From an uncultured bacterium (GTDB lineage Bacteria > Verrucomicrobiota > Kiritimatiellia > CAIVKH01), in NCBI GenBank assembly GCA_903906425.1, contig CAIVKH010000122.1, positions 1-60,662 of the forward strand: DNA of 60,662 nucleotides, written 5' to 3'. The first letter of the stretch is position 1. Each line of letters opens with the position of its first letter. A program made the translations under genes and the position numbers. Below the pieces are notes generated by a model that was not told the origin of the DNA, did no database searches, and worked only from the letters and a program-made list of their open reading frames with translations. Shown one piece after another: positions 44,646-55,700 of the stretch.

Positions 44646-47600
44646 TCAGCGTGCCGGATCGTAACCGAGAACCGGCGCGAGCCACTTCTCGACGTGAGAG
44701 ACGGACTCGCCCTTGCGACGCGCGTAGTCCTCGACCTGGTCGCGCTGGATGCGGCCGACGCCGAAATATTTTGCCTGCGGATGCGAGAAATAGAATCCGC
44801 TCACCGCCGCGCCCGGCCACATCGCGTAGCTCTCGGTGAGCTTGATGCCGGTGCGGTTCGTCGCGTCGAGCAGCTTGAAGAGCAGCGCCTTCTCGGTGTG
44901 GTCGGGACAGGCCGGATAGCCCGGCGCCGGGCGGATGCCGCGATATTCTTCGCGGATCAGCGCGTCGTTCGCGAGCTTCTCGTCCGTGGCATAGCCCCAG
45001 AATTCTTTCCGCACGCGCTCGTGCAGATGCTCCGCGAACGCCTCGGCTAGACGGTCGGCGAGCGCCTTGAAAAGAATCGCGCTGTAGTCATCGTTCTTCT
45101 TCACGAATTCCGCCGCGCCTTCGTCCACGCCGTGGCCGGCGGTGACGGCAAACAAGCCGAGATAGTCCTTCTTGCCGCTGTCCTTCGGCGCGATGAAATC
45201 CGCGAGACATACATTCGCGGCCTTCGTGGCCTTCATCATCTGCTGGCGGACAAAATGGAAGGTTGCGAGCACGTCGCGGCGCGAGTCATCGGTGTACAAT
45301 TCGACATCGTCATCGCCGACGGTGTTCGCCGGCCAGAAGCCATATGCCGTGGAGGCCCGCAGCAATCGCCCGGCGGCGATCTTCTTGAGCATCGCCTGTG
45401 CGTCGTCGAAAAGTTTCTTCGCCTCCGCGCCGACGGTGGGATCGCTGAAGATTTCCGGATAGAGTCCGCGCAACTGCCAGGTCGCGAAGAAGGGCGACCA
45501 GTCAATGCGTTCGATGAGCGGACGCAAGGAATAGCTCTCGAAGCTGCGGACGCCGAAGAAGCCCGGCTTTGGCGGCGCATATTTGCTCCAATCAATGACG
45601 ACCTTGTTCTTCCGCGCCTCGGCGATGGAGAAATATTTTTCCTTCGATGTCCGCGCACGCTGCGTCTCGCGGACGCTTTCGTATTCCGCGGCGACTTCCG
45701 CGACGAATGCCGGTTTGTTTTCCGCGCTCAGCAGCTTGCTGACGACGTTCACGACGCGCGAGGCATCGGGCACGTACACGACGGGATGATCGTAGTGCGG
45801 AGCGATCTTCACCGCCGTGTGAACCTTCGATGTCGTCGCGCCGCCGATGAGCAACGGCAGTTGAAATCCTTTTCGCTTCATCTCGCCGGCCACGTGGGTC
45901 ATTTCTTCCAGCGACGGAGTGATGAGGCCGCTAAGCCCGATGAGGCTGGCGTTTTTCTCGATGGCCAGATTGAGGATTTTCTCGCACGGAACCATCACGC
46001 CCATGTCAATCACGTCATAGCCGTTACACTGGAGCACGACGCCGACGATGTTCTTGCCGATGTCGTGTACGTCGCCTTTCACCGTCGCCATGACGATGCA
46101 CCCGCGCGATTTCACAACGCCGCCGGCCGCGATCAACGCGGCCTTTTCGGCCTCCATGAACGGGAACAGATACGCGACGGCCTTTTTCATCACGCGCGCC
46201 GATTTCACGACCTGCGGAAGAAACATTTTTCCCGCGCCGAACAAATCACCAACGATGCCCATGCCGTCCATCAGCGGGCCTTCGATCACGCGCAGCGGCG
46301 TTCCGAATTTTTGCCGCGCCTCTTCCGTGTCCGCGTCGATATACGCGTCGATGCCCTTCACGAGCGCGTGCGCCAGCCGTTTTTCAATCGTATCGCGGCG
46401 CCATACTTCCTCTTTTGCCGCGGCATCCTCGTCCTTGGTCTGGCCGGATTGCTTGAGTCGCTCGCCGTAATTCACCAGCCGCTCAGTCGAGTCGGAACGG
46501 CGGTTGAACAGCACGTCCTCGACAAGATCGAGCAGGTCCTTCGGAATCTCCTCATAAACCGCGAGCATCCCTGCGTTCACGATGCCCATGTCGAGGCCCG
46601 CACGAATTGCGTGATACAAAAACGCCGAGTGCATCGCTTCCCGAACGTGGTTGTTGCCGCGAAAGCTGAACGAAAGATTCGAAACGCCACCGCTCACTTT
46701 TGCGTGCGGCAGGTTTGCCTTGATCCATCGCGTTGCCTCGATGAAATCCACCGCGTAGTTGTTGTGTTCCTCGATGCCCGTCGCGACGGTGAGAACATTC
46801 GGATCGAAAATGATGTCTTCTGGCGGGAAACCGATTTCGTTGACGAGGATTCTGTACGCGCGCTCGCAGATTCGAATCTTGTCCGCCTGCGTGGAAGCCT
46901 GACCCTGCTCGTCGAACGCCATCACGACAACCGCCGCGCCATATTTCAGAACTTTTCGAGCCTGCTCCTTGAACTTCGCCTCGCCCTCTTTCAGCGAGAT
47001 CGAATTTACAATGCCTTTTCCCTGGAGACATTTCAGGCCGGACTCGATGACCGTCCATTTCGACGAATCAACCATCGTCGGCACCTTCGCGACCTCAGGC
47101 TCCGCTCCGAGCAAATGCAGGAAGCGCGTCATCATCGCCTCCGAATCGATCATCGCCTCGTCCATATTGACGTCGATGACGTTCGCACCGTTCTCGACCT
47201 GCTGTCTCGCAATCCCGACGGCCTCTTCGAGTCTTCCTTCCTTCACGATCTTCGCAAATTTCGGCGAACCGGTGATGTTCGTGCGTTCGCCGACCATCAT
47301 GAAATTCCCGGTTGAATACGTGAATGGCAGCGAACCGCTCAATCGAAGTTCCGGCTCGATGGCCGGAATTTTCCGCGGCGCAATTCCTGCCACTTCCTTC
47401 GCAATCGCCGCGATGTGATCGGGCGTGTTACCGCAGCAGCCGCCAACAATGTTGACCAAGCCGCTTCGCGCAAACTCGCCGAGGAATTCGCCCATGTGAT
47501 GAGGCTCAAGATCGAATCCCGTCGGCGACATCGGATTCGGAAGGCCCGCGTTCGGGTAGCACGAAATATAGGTGTCGGCTTTCTGCGAAAGCTCCTCGAC

Positions 47601-48443
47601 GAACGGCCGCATCAAATCGGGGCCGAGCGAACAGTTCAAACCGACGGCCAGTGGTTTCACATGGCGAACGGCGTTCCAAAACGCCTCCACCGTCTGAGCC
47701 GAAATCATCGTCTCGCCGCCGCGGCCCACCGCCGCCGAAATAATGACCGGTAATTTCACGCCGTCGGCTTCGAAGACATCCTGAATCGCGACAAGCGCTG
47801 CTTTTGCGTTCAGCGCGTCGAAAATTGTTTCTACGAGGAGAATGTCCACGCCGCCCGCGATGAGCGCGCGAACTTCGTGCGCATAAGCCGCGCGAACCTG
47901 ATCGAACGTGACGCTGCGAAACGCCGCATCATCGGCGTCCGGCGAATTCGAAAGCGAAACCGTTAGCGGCCCGATCGCACCGGCGACGAATCGCGGTGAT
48001 CCGGTTTTTGCTGCGACTTGATCGGCGACTTCGCGACATTGCCGCGCAGACTTCTCGTTAATTTCCCACGCGAGATCGTTGAGGAATTTGTTCTCGATGA
48101 CGGACTGATAAAACGCTGGGTCTTTACGCCCGCCGTGTTCGCGCGGATCGTCCACGAAGAATTCGCTCTGGCCGATGCTCGTCGCAGAAAACGTGTTCGT
48201 CTCGATGATGTCTGCGCCGGCTTCGAGAAAGCGGCGATGAATATCGCAAATCACCTCGGGCCGTGTAAGCGAGAAAAGATCGCCGTTGTTTTTCAAATCC
48301 TTCTTCGAATCTTTGAACCGCTGGCCACGGATGTCGGCCTCCGTCAGGCCGTAGTTCCTGATTGTCGTGCCCAGCGCACCGTCGATGACGACGATGCGCT
48401 GCTGCAACAGCTCGCGAAGAAGTTTTTCCCGATTGGCTCGCAT
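44646..48443 (-). CDS. metH: Cobalamin-dependent methionine synthase
   Basis: 1265 residues, full-length four-module enzyme. The homocysteine module (1-330) carries GGCCGNTP zinc-site cysteines. The methyltetrahydrofolate module follows (about 360-630). The cobalamin module has DVHDIG with the lower-ligand His793. The C-terminal AdoMet-binding reactivation module ends with [10 protein letters not shown]. It makes methionine from homocysteine using 5-methyl-THF and B12. There is no room for a cobalamin riboswitch in the 73 bp between it and the divergent fprA-like gene. Confidence 0.97.
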   Translation of the reverse strand: MRANREKLLRELLQQRIVVIDGALGTTIRNYGLTEADIRGQRFKDSKKDLKNNGDLFSLTRPEVICDIHRRFLEAGADIIETNTFSATSIGQSEFFVDDPREHGGRKDPAFYQSVIENKFLNDLAWEINEKSARQCREVADQVAAKTGSPRFVAGAIGPLTVSLSNSPDADDAAFRSVTFDQVRAAYAHEVRALIAGGVDILLVETIFDALNAKAALVAIQDVFEADGVKLPVIISAAVGRGGETMISAQTVEAFWNAVRHVKPLAVGLNCSLGPDLMRPFVEELSQKADTYISCYPNAGLPNPMSPTGFDLEPHHMGEFLGEFARSGLVNIVGGCCGNTPDHIAAIAKEVAGIAPRKIPAIEPELRLSGSLPFTYSTGNFMMVGERTNITGSPKFAKIVKEGRLEEAVGIARQQVENGANVIDVNMDEAMIDSEAMMTRFLHLLGAEPEVAKVPTMVDSSKWTVIESGLKCLQGKGIVNSISLKEGEAKFKEQARKVLKYGAAVVVMAFDEQGQASTQADKIRICERAYRILVNEIGFPPEDIIFDPNVLTVATGIEEHNNYAVDFIEATRWIKANLPHAKVSGGVSNLSFSFRGNNHVREAMHSAFLYHAIRAGLDMGIVNAGMLAVYEEIPKDLLDLVEDVLFNRRSDSTERLVNYGERLKQSGQTKDEDAAAKEEVWRRDTIEKRLAHALVKGIDAYIDADTEEARQKFGTPLRVIEGPLMDGMGIVGDLFGAGKMFLPQVVKSARVMKKAVAYLFPFMEAEKAALIAAGGVVKSRGCIVMATVKGDVHDIGKNIVGVVLQCNGYDVIDMGVMVPCEKILNLAIEKNASLIGLSGLITPSLEEMTHVAGEMKRKGFQLPLLIGGATTSKVHTAVKIAPHYDHPVVYVPDASRVVNVVSKLLSAENKPAFVAEVAAEYESVRETQRARTSKEKYFSIAEARKNKVVIDWSKYAPPKPGFFGVRSFESYSLRPLIERIDWSPFFATWQLRGLYPEIFSDPTVGAEAKKLFDDAQAMLKKIAAGRLLRASTAYGFWPANTVGDDDVELYTDDSRRDVLATFHFVRQQMMKATKAANVCLADFIAPKDSGKKDYLGLFAVTAGHGVDEGAAEFVKKNDDYSAILFKALADRLAEAFAEHLHERVRKEFWGYATDEKLANDALIREEYRGIRPAPGYPACPDHTEKALLFKLLDATNRTGIKLTESYAMWPGAAVSGFYFSHPQAKYFGVGRIQRDQVEDYARRKGESVSHVEKWLAPVLGYDPAR

Positions 48444-48516
48444 TTCGTGCTCTTTTGCCTTACATTTATTGGTCTATTACTTTATCCGAATAAATGAATA
48501 TAGCAACGGATTTATC

Positions 48517-49644
48517 ATGAATCAGTCCAACCAGCAACTTCGCGTGGCGACCATCGGCAGCGGACCCGCCGGTATATTCGCATCGGATGAGCTGCTGCGC
48601 AAACGCAGCGGAACGCTGATCGACATTTACGAAAGGCTGACGGCGTTCGGCGGCCTCGTGCGCTACGCCGTCGCACCGGACCATCCGCAGACGCGGCGCA
48701 CGATGAAACTTTTCGAAGCGACGCTGGCCAAACCGGGTGTGACGCTGAAGCTCGGCGCTGAAATCGGGCGCGATATTTCCATCGCGGAGCTGCGCGAGCG
48801 ATACGACGCGGTGATTGTCGCAACCGGCGCGGAGGAAGATCGCAAACTCGGCATCGCAGGCGAAGCGCTCGCGAACATAATTCCTTCGACCGCGTTTTGC
48901 GGCTGGGTGAACGGCGATCCCGATTTCGCAAATCTCGACATCAATCTTGCGGTCGAAACCGCAGTCGTCATCGGCAATGGAAACGTCGCGCTCGACTGCG
49001 CGCGCCTGCTCGCGCGATCGCAGGAAGCGCTCGCGCAAACCGATATTTTCCGTCCGGCATTCGAGAAGCTGGCGACGCGAAAAATCCGTCGCGTCATCGT
49101 GCTCGGCCGCCGTGGCCCGGCACAAAATTCCTTCGGCGCCGCTGAAATCGCGGAATTCGGAACGCTGGAAAATTGCGCGGTCTCGGTGTCGCCATCGGAA
49201 TTTCCAATCATTGGAAATTCCGAAGACCGGCTTTTCCAATCATTGGAAACTTTGAAATCGTTTGCGGCTGCGACCGCGAATCCGGTGGCACAGATCGCGA
49301 TTGAGTTCCGATTTTTCGCGCGGCCGGTGGAAATCAAAGAGCGGGCAGGGATGCCCGCTTCACTCTCGATTGAACGCACGAAGCTCGATGGTGATCGCGC
49401 GGTGGGCACGGGCGAGTTCGAGGAAATTCCGTGCGGGCTGATTGTCAGGGCCATTGGACATCGCGGCGTTGCGCTTCCGGGACTGCCGCTCGATGAAGCG
49501 CGCGGTGTGATTCCGAATTTTGCGGGCCGCATTGAGCGCGGGCTTTATTGCGTTGGATGGATCAAGCGCGGCGCGTCGGGGCTGATTGGCCATAACCGCA
49601 GGGACGCGATCGAAACGGTCGCATCACTGCTGGCGGATTTTTGA
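48517..49644 (+). CDS. FprA/adrenodoxin-reductase-like ferredoxin-NADP reductase
   Basis: 375 residues from the ATG at 48517. The FAD motif ATIGSGPAG (residues 11-19), GGLVRYAVAPDHP and the NADP motif VIGNGNVALD are characteristic of FprA-type reductases. VGWIKRGASGLIGHNR near the C-terminus is also conserved. It should transfer electrons between NADPH and a ferredoxin; a small ferredoxin gene lies at 50496. Palindrome locus 15 is translated within a surface loop (about residues 229-245). Divergent from metH, it might support cobalamin reactivation (inference). Confidence 0.9.
   Translation: MNQSNQQLRVATIGSGPAGIFASDELLRKRSGTLIDIYERLTAFGGLVRYAVAPDHPQTRRTMKLFEATLAKPGVTLKLGAEIGRDISIAELRERYDAVIVATGAEEDRKLGIAGEALANIIPSTAFCGWVNGDPDFANLDINLAVETAVVIGNGNVALDCARLLARSQEALAQTDIFRPAFEKLATRKIRRVIVLGRRGPAQNSFGAAEIAEFGTLENCAVSVSPSEFPIIGNSEDRLFQSLETLKSFAAATANPVAQIAIEFRFFARPVEIKERAGMPASLSIERTKLDGDRAVGTGEFEEIPCGLIVRAIGHRGVALPGLPLDEARGVIPNFAGRIERGLYCVGWIKRGASGLIGHNRRDAIETVASLLADF
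49202..49248. repeat. Paired palindrome locus 15, inside the FprA-like gene
   Basis: Two TTCCAATCATTGGAA units at 49202-49216 and 49234-49248, 32 bp apart. They are read in frame as FPIIGN and FQSLE between the NADP-binding core and the following helix. Confidence 0.95.
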
Positions 49645-49705
49645 CGGCCGGTGGCAAAACCCGGGAATTGGGCGATAGTTTGAGCGGATCGTTGGAGCGA
49701 CGCTC

Positions 49706-50104
49706 ATGAACTTTTTTGAAACGCGGAGATTTTTCCTTTTCGGAATGAGGTTTTTCTTCGGGATGTGGCTGCTCTATGTGGGCCTGGTGAAATGGGTCGT
49801 CTTCAAGCCGGCGAATTTCACCGGCATGATCGTTGGCGAATTCGACAAGACCTGGTCGCCGCACGCGCTGAACGTCGCGCTCGCCTGGGTGATCCTCATC
49901 GCCGAGCCTGTTCTGGCCAGCCTGATCCTGTGGGGTAGAAAAGCGCGACTCGTGTGGACCCTGGTTTCGCTGCTGATGTTCATGCTCACCATCGGCCAGA
50001 CCATCATGATGAAACCCGACGTGATCGCGAACTGGCAATACACGGTGCTGACGCTGGCATGCGCTGCGCTGAGCGGGCCGCGCGGGCCCGGACGAAAGGA
50101 ATGA
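49706..50104 (+). CDS. Small DoxX/MauE-like membrane protein
   Basis: 132 residues with four predicted transmembrane helices. The arrangement of FFFGMWLLYVGLVKW near the start and an acidic Glu within the third helix (AEPVLASLILWG) recalls the DoxX/MauE membrane fold. GGAG 9 nt upstream of the ATG supports the start. Function is not known. It lies 4 bp before the YCII-domain gene, forming a small operon. Confidence 0.65.
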   Translation: MNFFETRRFFLFGMRFFFGMWLLYVGLVKWVVFKPANFTGMIVGEFDKTWSPHALNVALAWVILIAEPVLASLILWGRKARLVWTLVSLLMFMLTIGQTIMMKPDVIANWQYTVLTLACAALSGPRGPGRKE

Positions 50105-50108
50105 CGAC

Positions 50109-50495
50109 ATGAAAGAATTTATGTTGCTTGTCCGGAATGAAATCGACCACCAGTCGGGGTGGTCCGCCGAAAAGCACCAGGACTTCCTGAAAAAATGCGA
50201 GGCGTACATCGGCCATCTCGTGAAAGAGCGGAAATTGAAAATCGCGCAGCCGCTGGTCCGCGAAGGAACGATGGTGTCCGGCACGCCGGGCAATTGGAAA
50301 ACCGCGAACTTCACGAGAACAATTGAAGTCATCGTCGGCTACTATCACATCGTCGCCGAGGATCTCGACGAGGCCATCGCCATCGCGGAACGAAATCCGG
50401 AATTCGATTTCAGCACGACCGCGCGGATCGAAGTCCGGCCGATCAAAACGAAGGAAGTCGAGACAGGTTTCGTCTATCCCGAGGGGGCCGGCTGA
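50109..50495 (+). CDS. YCII-related domain protein
   Basis: 128 residues. MKEFMLLVRNEID at the start, a central GTMVSG turn and DEAIAIAERNPEF near the end are the usual landmarks of the YciI/DGPF ferredoxin-like fold. Members have been linked to sigma-factor signalling or small hydrolytic reactions, but none is certain. AAGGA upstream of the ATG supports the start. It is in an operon with the preceding membrane protein. Confidence 0.75.
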   Translation: MKEFMLLVRNEIDHQSGWSAEKHQDFLKKCEAYIGHLVKERKLKIAQPLVREGTMVSGTPGNWKTANFTRTIEVIVGYYHIVAEDLDEAIAIAERNPEFDFSTTARIEVRPIKTKEVETGFVYPEGAG

Positions 50496-50768
50496 CTATT
50501 TCAGCGGCTTCCGCTGCGCGGTGATCAGCGGAAGCGTCTTCGAATTTTCCGCGTTGAGCGCGATGAAATATTTCCATTTCGGCGGCACGCGGATCGCCGG
50601 AAGGATCGCCTTCGTCGGGCACTCCGGCACGCACGCGCCGCAGTCAATGCACTCGTCAGGATCAATCACGAGCATCCGTTTGTCCTCGTGAAAACAATTC
50701 ACCGGGCAGACGGTGACGCAGACTGTATTTTTGCAGCCGCTGCACGGCTCTGTGACGACATGAGGCAT
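50496..50768 (-). CDS. Ferredoxin, FdxA-type 4Fe-4S/3Fe-4S
   Basis: 90 residues from the ATG at 50768. Two cysteine clusters, CSGCKNTVCVTVCP and CIDCGACVPECP, support two Fe-S centres; the first has the altered spacing of seven-iron ferredoxins, as in FdxA. It is a soluble electron carrier and a candidate partner of the FprA-type reductase 1.1 kb away. The sequence before the start, GGAAATTCTG, has its GGAA from palindrome locus 16, so the repeat probably contributes the ribosome-binding site. Confidence 0.88.
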   Translation of the reverse strand: MPHVVTEPCSGCKNTVCVTVCPVNCFHEDKRMLVIDPDECIDCGACVPECPTKAILPAIRVPPKWKYFIALNAENSKTLPLITAQRKPLK

Positions 50769-50774
50769 CAGAAT

Positions 50775-50821
50775 TTCCAATCATTGGAAAAGACGCTTTC
50801 GAAAATTTCCAATGATTGGAA
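50775..50821. repeat. Paired palindrome locus 16
   Basis: Units at 50775-50789 (TTCCAATCATTGGAA) and 50807-50821 (TTCCAATGATTGGAA), 32 bp apart, 6 nt upstream of the ferredoxin start codon. Confidence 0.95.
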
Positions 50822-50932
50822 GTTAGCGGCAGCGGGCGCGAATGCAACCCGCGGTTTCGCGCGGCCGGCGCGAATTTTGTCCTTGGTCTGGCTCATACTC
50901 TCCCATTGCCTGTTCTTTTCGTTTTTTCGTGA

Positions 50933-52657
50933 TTACTCGATCACGATCGAATCGAGTTTCAGTTGAACGTCGCTGATCCCCTGCATCCCCATTGGCCACG
51001 GCGGCGCCACGTAGAGGCCGCCAAAGCAGATCTTGCGAAGCAGCGGCTTCTTGACCGCCTGCGGGGCCGCGCCGTTGACGGAAGCCGAGAAGTTGTCGCG
51101 TGTCAGTTCGACCTCGATATGGTTCCATGTCTTCAGCCTGAACGGTGCGAGTTCGGCCCACTTGTTGCCGCCGGTCGCAAGTTGAAAAACATCCGCCTTG
51201 GTCTGCTCGTCGAAGATGACTCGGATGATCGTCCCATTGCGTGTTTTGCCGCCTAGCGTCAACACAGGCCAGTCGCCACCGTTGTACTGGCTCACATTCA
51301 CATCGAACGCGAGCCGCACCTTCGGCTGTCGCGTCAATGGCTCCGTCAGCACGAGGCCAAGGCTCGACTGTCGCAGGCCGAAGTGCGCGATACCATCCGC
51401 AATCCGCAGTCCGTCGCGACCGGCGCGCGGCAGCAGGAACGGTTTTGAGAAATCGGGCAGTGGCGAAACGACGCTACTGTGGATGCCACCCGGATAGGTG
51501 TAGGCAACGAAAAGTTTTCCGCCCTCGACGAATCCGTTCGGATAAAACGCACAACCGCCCTGTGGCTGGATGACAGGCCCCGGCAGCAGCAAGTCGGGAT
51601 CGCAGACTGGCGCGCAATAGAGCGACAGGAAGTACCGGTCATGGCTGATTCGTTCCGGCACGCGGACGTTGTTGTCGTTTATCACCATCATCAGGCTGTC
51701 GGGCGTGCCGGCGCCGGCGACGGCGTAGTTGCGCGAGCAGATGGTGTCCACCTCGACCGTGCAGGCTTTGGTCCATGTGCGGCCTTCGTCGCTGCTGGTG
51801 GCATAGAGCAACATGCGGTGCGGCCTCTCCGGGAGTTCGGATTTTTCCTGCGCGGTCGAGTTGCGGATGAGCAGCCCGATCGTGCCATCGGCCTGCTCGA
51901 ACAGCATCGGTTCCCAGAGCGCGATCATATCGCCGCCGAACTCGGCGGGATTTTCGCCGGTCTGCTTCCACGTCACCGCCTCGATCGGATCGCTCCACGT
52001 CCAGCTCTTCCCACCGTCCTCGCTGCGCAGCACACCAGCGTAGCGCGTGTTGCCGACCAGGTAGCTTTTCTCCTCCACAAACGGCAGGCTGCATGGAAAC
52101 AGCAGGACCTTCTTGCGCGTGGTCAAGCCGTGGTTCGTGGGGAAGCCGACCACTTTGCCGACGAGCGCGGACGGCGCCGTGGGCACCTCGTGATTGCGCC
52201 AGTGCAGACCATCGCCGGATGTCGCGATGAATGTGCGCCGGCTGTTGTAATCGCACCACGCGCAGAATAGCGTTTCGTCGCGCCAGTTGATGAAGTCGGG
52301 CTGCCACTGGTTATCCGTCTCGACGGGATTCTCGCAACCACCATCCTTGCAAAAGAGGCGTACCGGCGTGGACCAGTGCTCGAAGTCGTCGCTGACGCTC
52401 AGATAATTGAACTGGCCCGGCACGCCTTCCGCCCCTGTCGCATTGGCATTCCATGCCGCAAAATAGCGACCCTTGAATTTCACGATGTCCACGTCGTGGT
52501 TGTAGCGCAACAGCGGCTGCGCGCCGGGATGATGAAAATAGATGTCGTTGAGTTTGACCGTCGGCTGGTACACCGGCAGCGGCGAAGTCGCAGCGTCCAG
52601 CGGCCCGCACCACGCGCCGAGCAGCGTGATGAAAGCGGCGATGTGTTTTGTGTTCAT
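50933..52657 (-). CDS. Exported sialidase/BNR-type protein with C-terminal LamG-like domain
   Basis: 574 residues. A signal peptide ends near LDA (about residue 22). The body has the repeated Ser-x-Asp-x-Gly-x-x-Trp pattern of sialidase-like propellers (SVSDDFEHWS, TSGDGLHWRN, SEDGGKSWTWS, SSDEGRTWTKA), here four Asp-box-like turns. About residues 450-574 form a beta-sandwich of the LamG type. The substrate may be an exposed glycan or a sulfated/uronic sugar. GGAG precedes the ATG. It forms a block with the GH78 gene. Confidence 0.75.
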   Translation of the reverse strand: MNTKHIAAFITLLGAWCGPLDAATSPLPVYQPTVKLNDIYFHHPGAQPLLRYNHDVDIVKFKGRYFAAWNANATGAEGVPGQFNYLSVSDDFEHWSTPVRLFCKDGGCENPVETDNQWQPDFINWRDETLFCAWCDYNSRRTFIATSGDGLHWRNHEVPTAPSALVGKVVGFPTNHGLTTRKKVLLFPCSLPFVEEKSYLVGNTRYAGVLRSEDGGKSWTWSDPIEAVTWKQTGENPAEFGGDMIALWEPMLFEQADGTIGLLIRNSTAQEKSELPERPHRMLLYATSSDEGRTWTKACTVEVDTICSRNYAVAGAGTPDSLMMVINDNNVRVPERISHDRYFLSLYCAPVCDPDLLLPGPVIQPQGGCAFYPNGFVEGGKLFVAYTYPGGIHSSVVSPLPDFSKPFLLPRAGRDGLRIADGIAHFGLRQSSLGLVLTEPLTRQPKVRLAFDVNVSQYNGGDWPVLTLGGKTRNGTIIRVIFDEQTKADVFQLATGGNKWAELAPFRLKTWNHIEVELTRDNFSASVNGAAPQAVKKPLLRKICFGGLYVAPPWPMGMQGISDVQLKLDSIVIE

Positions 52658-52673
52658 CCGAGCATCTCCATTT

Positions 52674-52720
52674 TTCCAATCATTGGAAATTCACGTGGCG
52701 ATCTCTTCCAATCATTGGAA
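52674..52720. repeat. Paired palindrome locus 17
   Basis: Two TTCCAATCATTGGAA units at 52674-52688 and 52706-52720, 32 bp apart, between the sialidase-like and GH78 genes. Confidence 0.95.
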
Positions 52721-52759
52721 AGCTTCTGCCGGCCGCGCTGATCCGCGTCTGCCAGCGGT

Positions 52760-55700
52760 TCATTTCACGTCGAACGAATATTTGCCGGAACCGACATCGA
52801 CGATGGTGATGCCGTCCTGGATGCGGAGGGATTTCACGCCGGGCGTGCCGTCGGCGAATCGCGCCTTGCCGTTTTCGGTGACGGCGTCGGCGTTCGCGCC
52901 GGGCAGGTGGATTTCAGCAGTGGTGTTCGGCGGAATCTCGACGTCGAGGTGGAGTTTCGCGCCGTCTTTCTTCCACGATGTGGCGATGCGGCCGTTGACG
53001 CTGTCGTAGCTGGTGCGCGCCCACGTGACCTTGTCGTCGGGTGTCGGCGCGATGACGATGCGCTTGAACGCGGGCGCGGCGCTGCGAATGCCGCCGATGT
53101 TCTCGACCATCCATTGATAGACCGCGCCGAAGGCGTAGTGCGCGAAGGAATTCATGCCGGCGTCGCCGAAACCCTTGTCGGGCGTCCAGCCGTTCCAGCG
53201 CTCCCAGATTGTCGTCGCGCCATTCTTGATTGAGAAGCCCCACGACGGAAACGTGTCGTTGTGGATCAGCCGCCACGCGACATCGGTGCGGCCGATCTTC
53301 GTGAGCACGAGCATCAAATCTTTCGTGCCGACAAAACCCGTCGTCAGGTGCCAGTCGTGTTTCTCGATGTCGGCGATGAGATGTTTCGCGGCGGCTTCGC
53401 GCGCCGCGCCGTCAACGAGGTCGAACTGCAGCGCGAGCACGTAGGCGGTCTGCGTCTGGCCTTTGACGTGGCCCTCCGCGTCAACGTAGTCGCGGTTGAA
53501 CGCGGCCTTGATGTCGCCGAGCAGCTTGCGATATGCCGCGGCTTCGTCGGCCTTGCCGAGAACTTCCGCGGCCTGCGCGGTCAGCTTCGTCGTCAGCGCG
53601 AAATAGGCGGAGAATGTGACTTCGTTGGGCGTCGTCGCGTTGATGCTGAGCCAGTCGCCGAAGCAGTGGAATTTTGCGGGCGGCTTCAGCTCGGGCGAGC
53701 AGCGGTCTTTGTACGAAGCGACGAGCCGCTTCATGTTTGGATACATCCGCTCCAGCGCCCGCTTGTCGCCATAGACATCGTACATCGTCCACGGGCAGAC
53801 GCTGCCCGCGTCAATCCACGCCGGACCGCCGCCGCCGGTCGCGACCAGCGGCGGAGCGACGCACGCGAACTGGCCGTCGGGAAGCTGCGCGTCCTGCAAA
53901 TCGTAGAGCCATTTCTGGAAGAAGCTCTGCACGTCGGCGTGCAGCGACGCGGCGCGGCAATACATCTGCGCGTCGCCGGTCCAGCCGAGACGCTCGTCGC
54001 GCTGCGGGCAGTCGGTCGGGATATCAATGAAGTTCGAGCGCTGCGTCCACCAGGTGTTCGAGCCGAGCTTCGTCAGCATTTCATCGGAGCAGACGAATTC
54101 GCCCGCGCTCGGCGTGTCGCTGCCGAGCGGCAGGCCGGTGATCATTTCCGGCGCTGGCTTCGCCGTCAGGCCCTCGACCTGCACGTATTGAAATCCGTGG
54201 AACGTGAACCGTGGCGCCCAGGTTTCATCGCCGCCGCCTTTGCAAATGTACGTGTCGATGGATCGCGCGCTGCGATAATTTTCCGTGTAGGCGGTGCCGT
54301 CGGGTTTCAGTCGCTCGGCAAAACGGATCGTGATTTTCTGTCCGGCCTCGCCGCGGATTTTCAGCCTCTCGACGCCCGCAAAATTCTGACCGAGATTGAA
54401 AACATAAATTCCGGGCGCCGGTTCAGTGACGCTAATCGGTTTGATTTCGGCGTAGGCGATGACCGGCGGGCCGGGATGCCACTGGAGGTTGGGCTTGATT
54501 TCATCGCTGCCGACGTTGACCGCGTTCCACCTCGACGCGTCAAATTTCGGCGCGTCCCAGCCGGCCTGTTCGAGTCGGGCGTCGCAGGTTTCGCCCATCA
54601 GGAAATCCTGCTCGGTGATCGCGCCGGTCGAGGCCTTCCAGTCCGGACCGGTCGCGACGATGGCTTCGCTGCCGTCTTCGTAGGTGACGTGAATCTGCGC
54701 GAGCGCGCGCGGTTTCTTTCCGTAGTGATCGCGGCGATGACCGTAGCCGACGTAGCCGCTGAACCAGCCGTCGCCGAGCGCGATGCCGAGCGCGTTTTCG
54801 CCACGGAGAATTTTTGCCGTCACGTCGTAGGCGCGGTAGTGAACGCGATTGGGATAATGCGACCAGCCCGGCGTGAGCCACTCGTCGGCGACGCGTTTGC
54901 CGTTCAGATAAAAATCCGCGATGCCGAGCGCGGAGGCGTAAAGCACGGCTCGTTTCACCGTCTTTTCCGTCGTGAATGATGTGCGGAGATAGCGAGCGGC
55001 AGGAGTGATGACGCCGCCACGCGAAACCTGTCCCCACGGCGCGATGCCAATTTTTCCGAGACTTTTCGCAGGCGATTTCTGTCCGGTTGGTTCAGTTGAT
55101 GACTGCCATTTTGCATCGGTGCTGAATTCGAGATTTTGACCGCCGGTCAGTTTTGCGGAAAGTTTCGCGACGAGTCCCGCCGGCGATGGCGTTGTATTTT
55201 CGGCCTCGACAACGATCTCGTTCGGGCCTGCTTTCAAAAACTTGGCGACGTCGAAAAGTTCGGGACGCTTCCAGCTCTCATATTCTTTTTTGCTCGCTCC
55301 AACTTTCTTGCCGTTGATTGAAAACTCGAACGCGTCGTCGCCCGTGATGAGAATTTCGGCCTTCGAAATTCCGGTATCGGCCGGCACCTGGAATGTTCCG
55401 AAAAACCAGCGCTTGCAGACAGGAACATTTTTCGGATCAGCGGCGTGCCAGATCCAGTTTGCATTTCCGAAATCTTCGCCGGCCGATTCTGATCGCGCGG
55501 CGTCGAAGCCGATCCACTGGGCTTTCCAGTCGGCCGCGGCGAGCAGGCCCATGGACCACATTGCCGGCTCGCTCCATTTCGAAAGATTCCCATCGCGGTC
55601 GTAGACGCGGACGCGCCAGAAGCACGACTGCTCGCTGGCCAGCGGCTTGCCGGCGTAGGCGATTTCGAACGTCGCATCGCTGGAGATTTTTCCGCTCGCC

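Noticed and set aside
45132..47315. 727-residue open frame antisense to metH
   Set aside because: It is a shadow of the GC-rich metH gene, with Arg/His/Asp-rich nonsense composition and no start signal. The same holds for long frames opposite kdpD (31219-33156) and the GH78 gene (53261-54979).
48444..48516. Cobalamin riboswitch upstream of metH
   Set aside because: Only 73 bp separate metH from the divergent reductase gene, too short for that riboswitch, and no B12-box-like sequence is visible.
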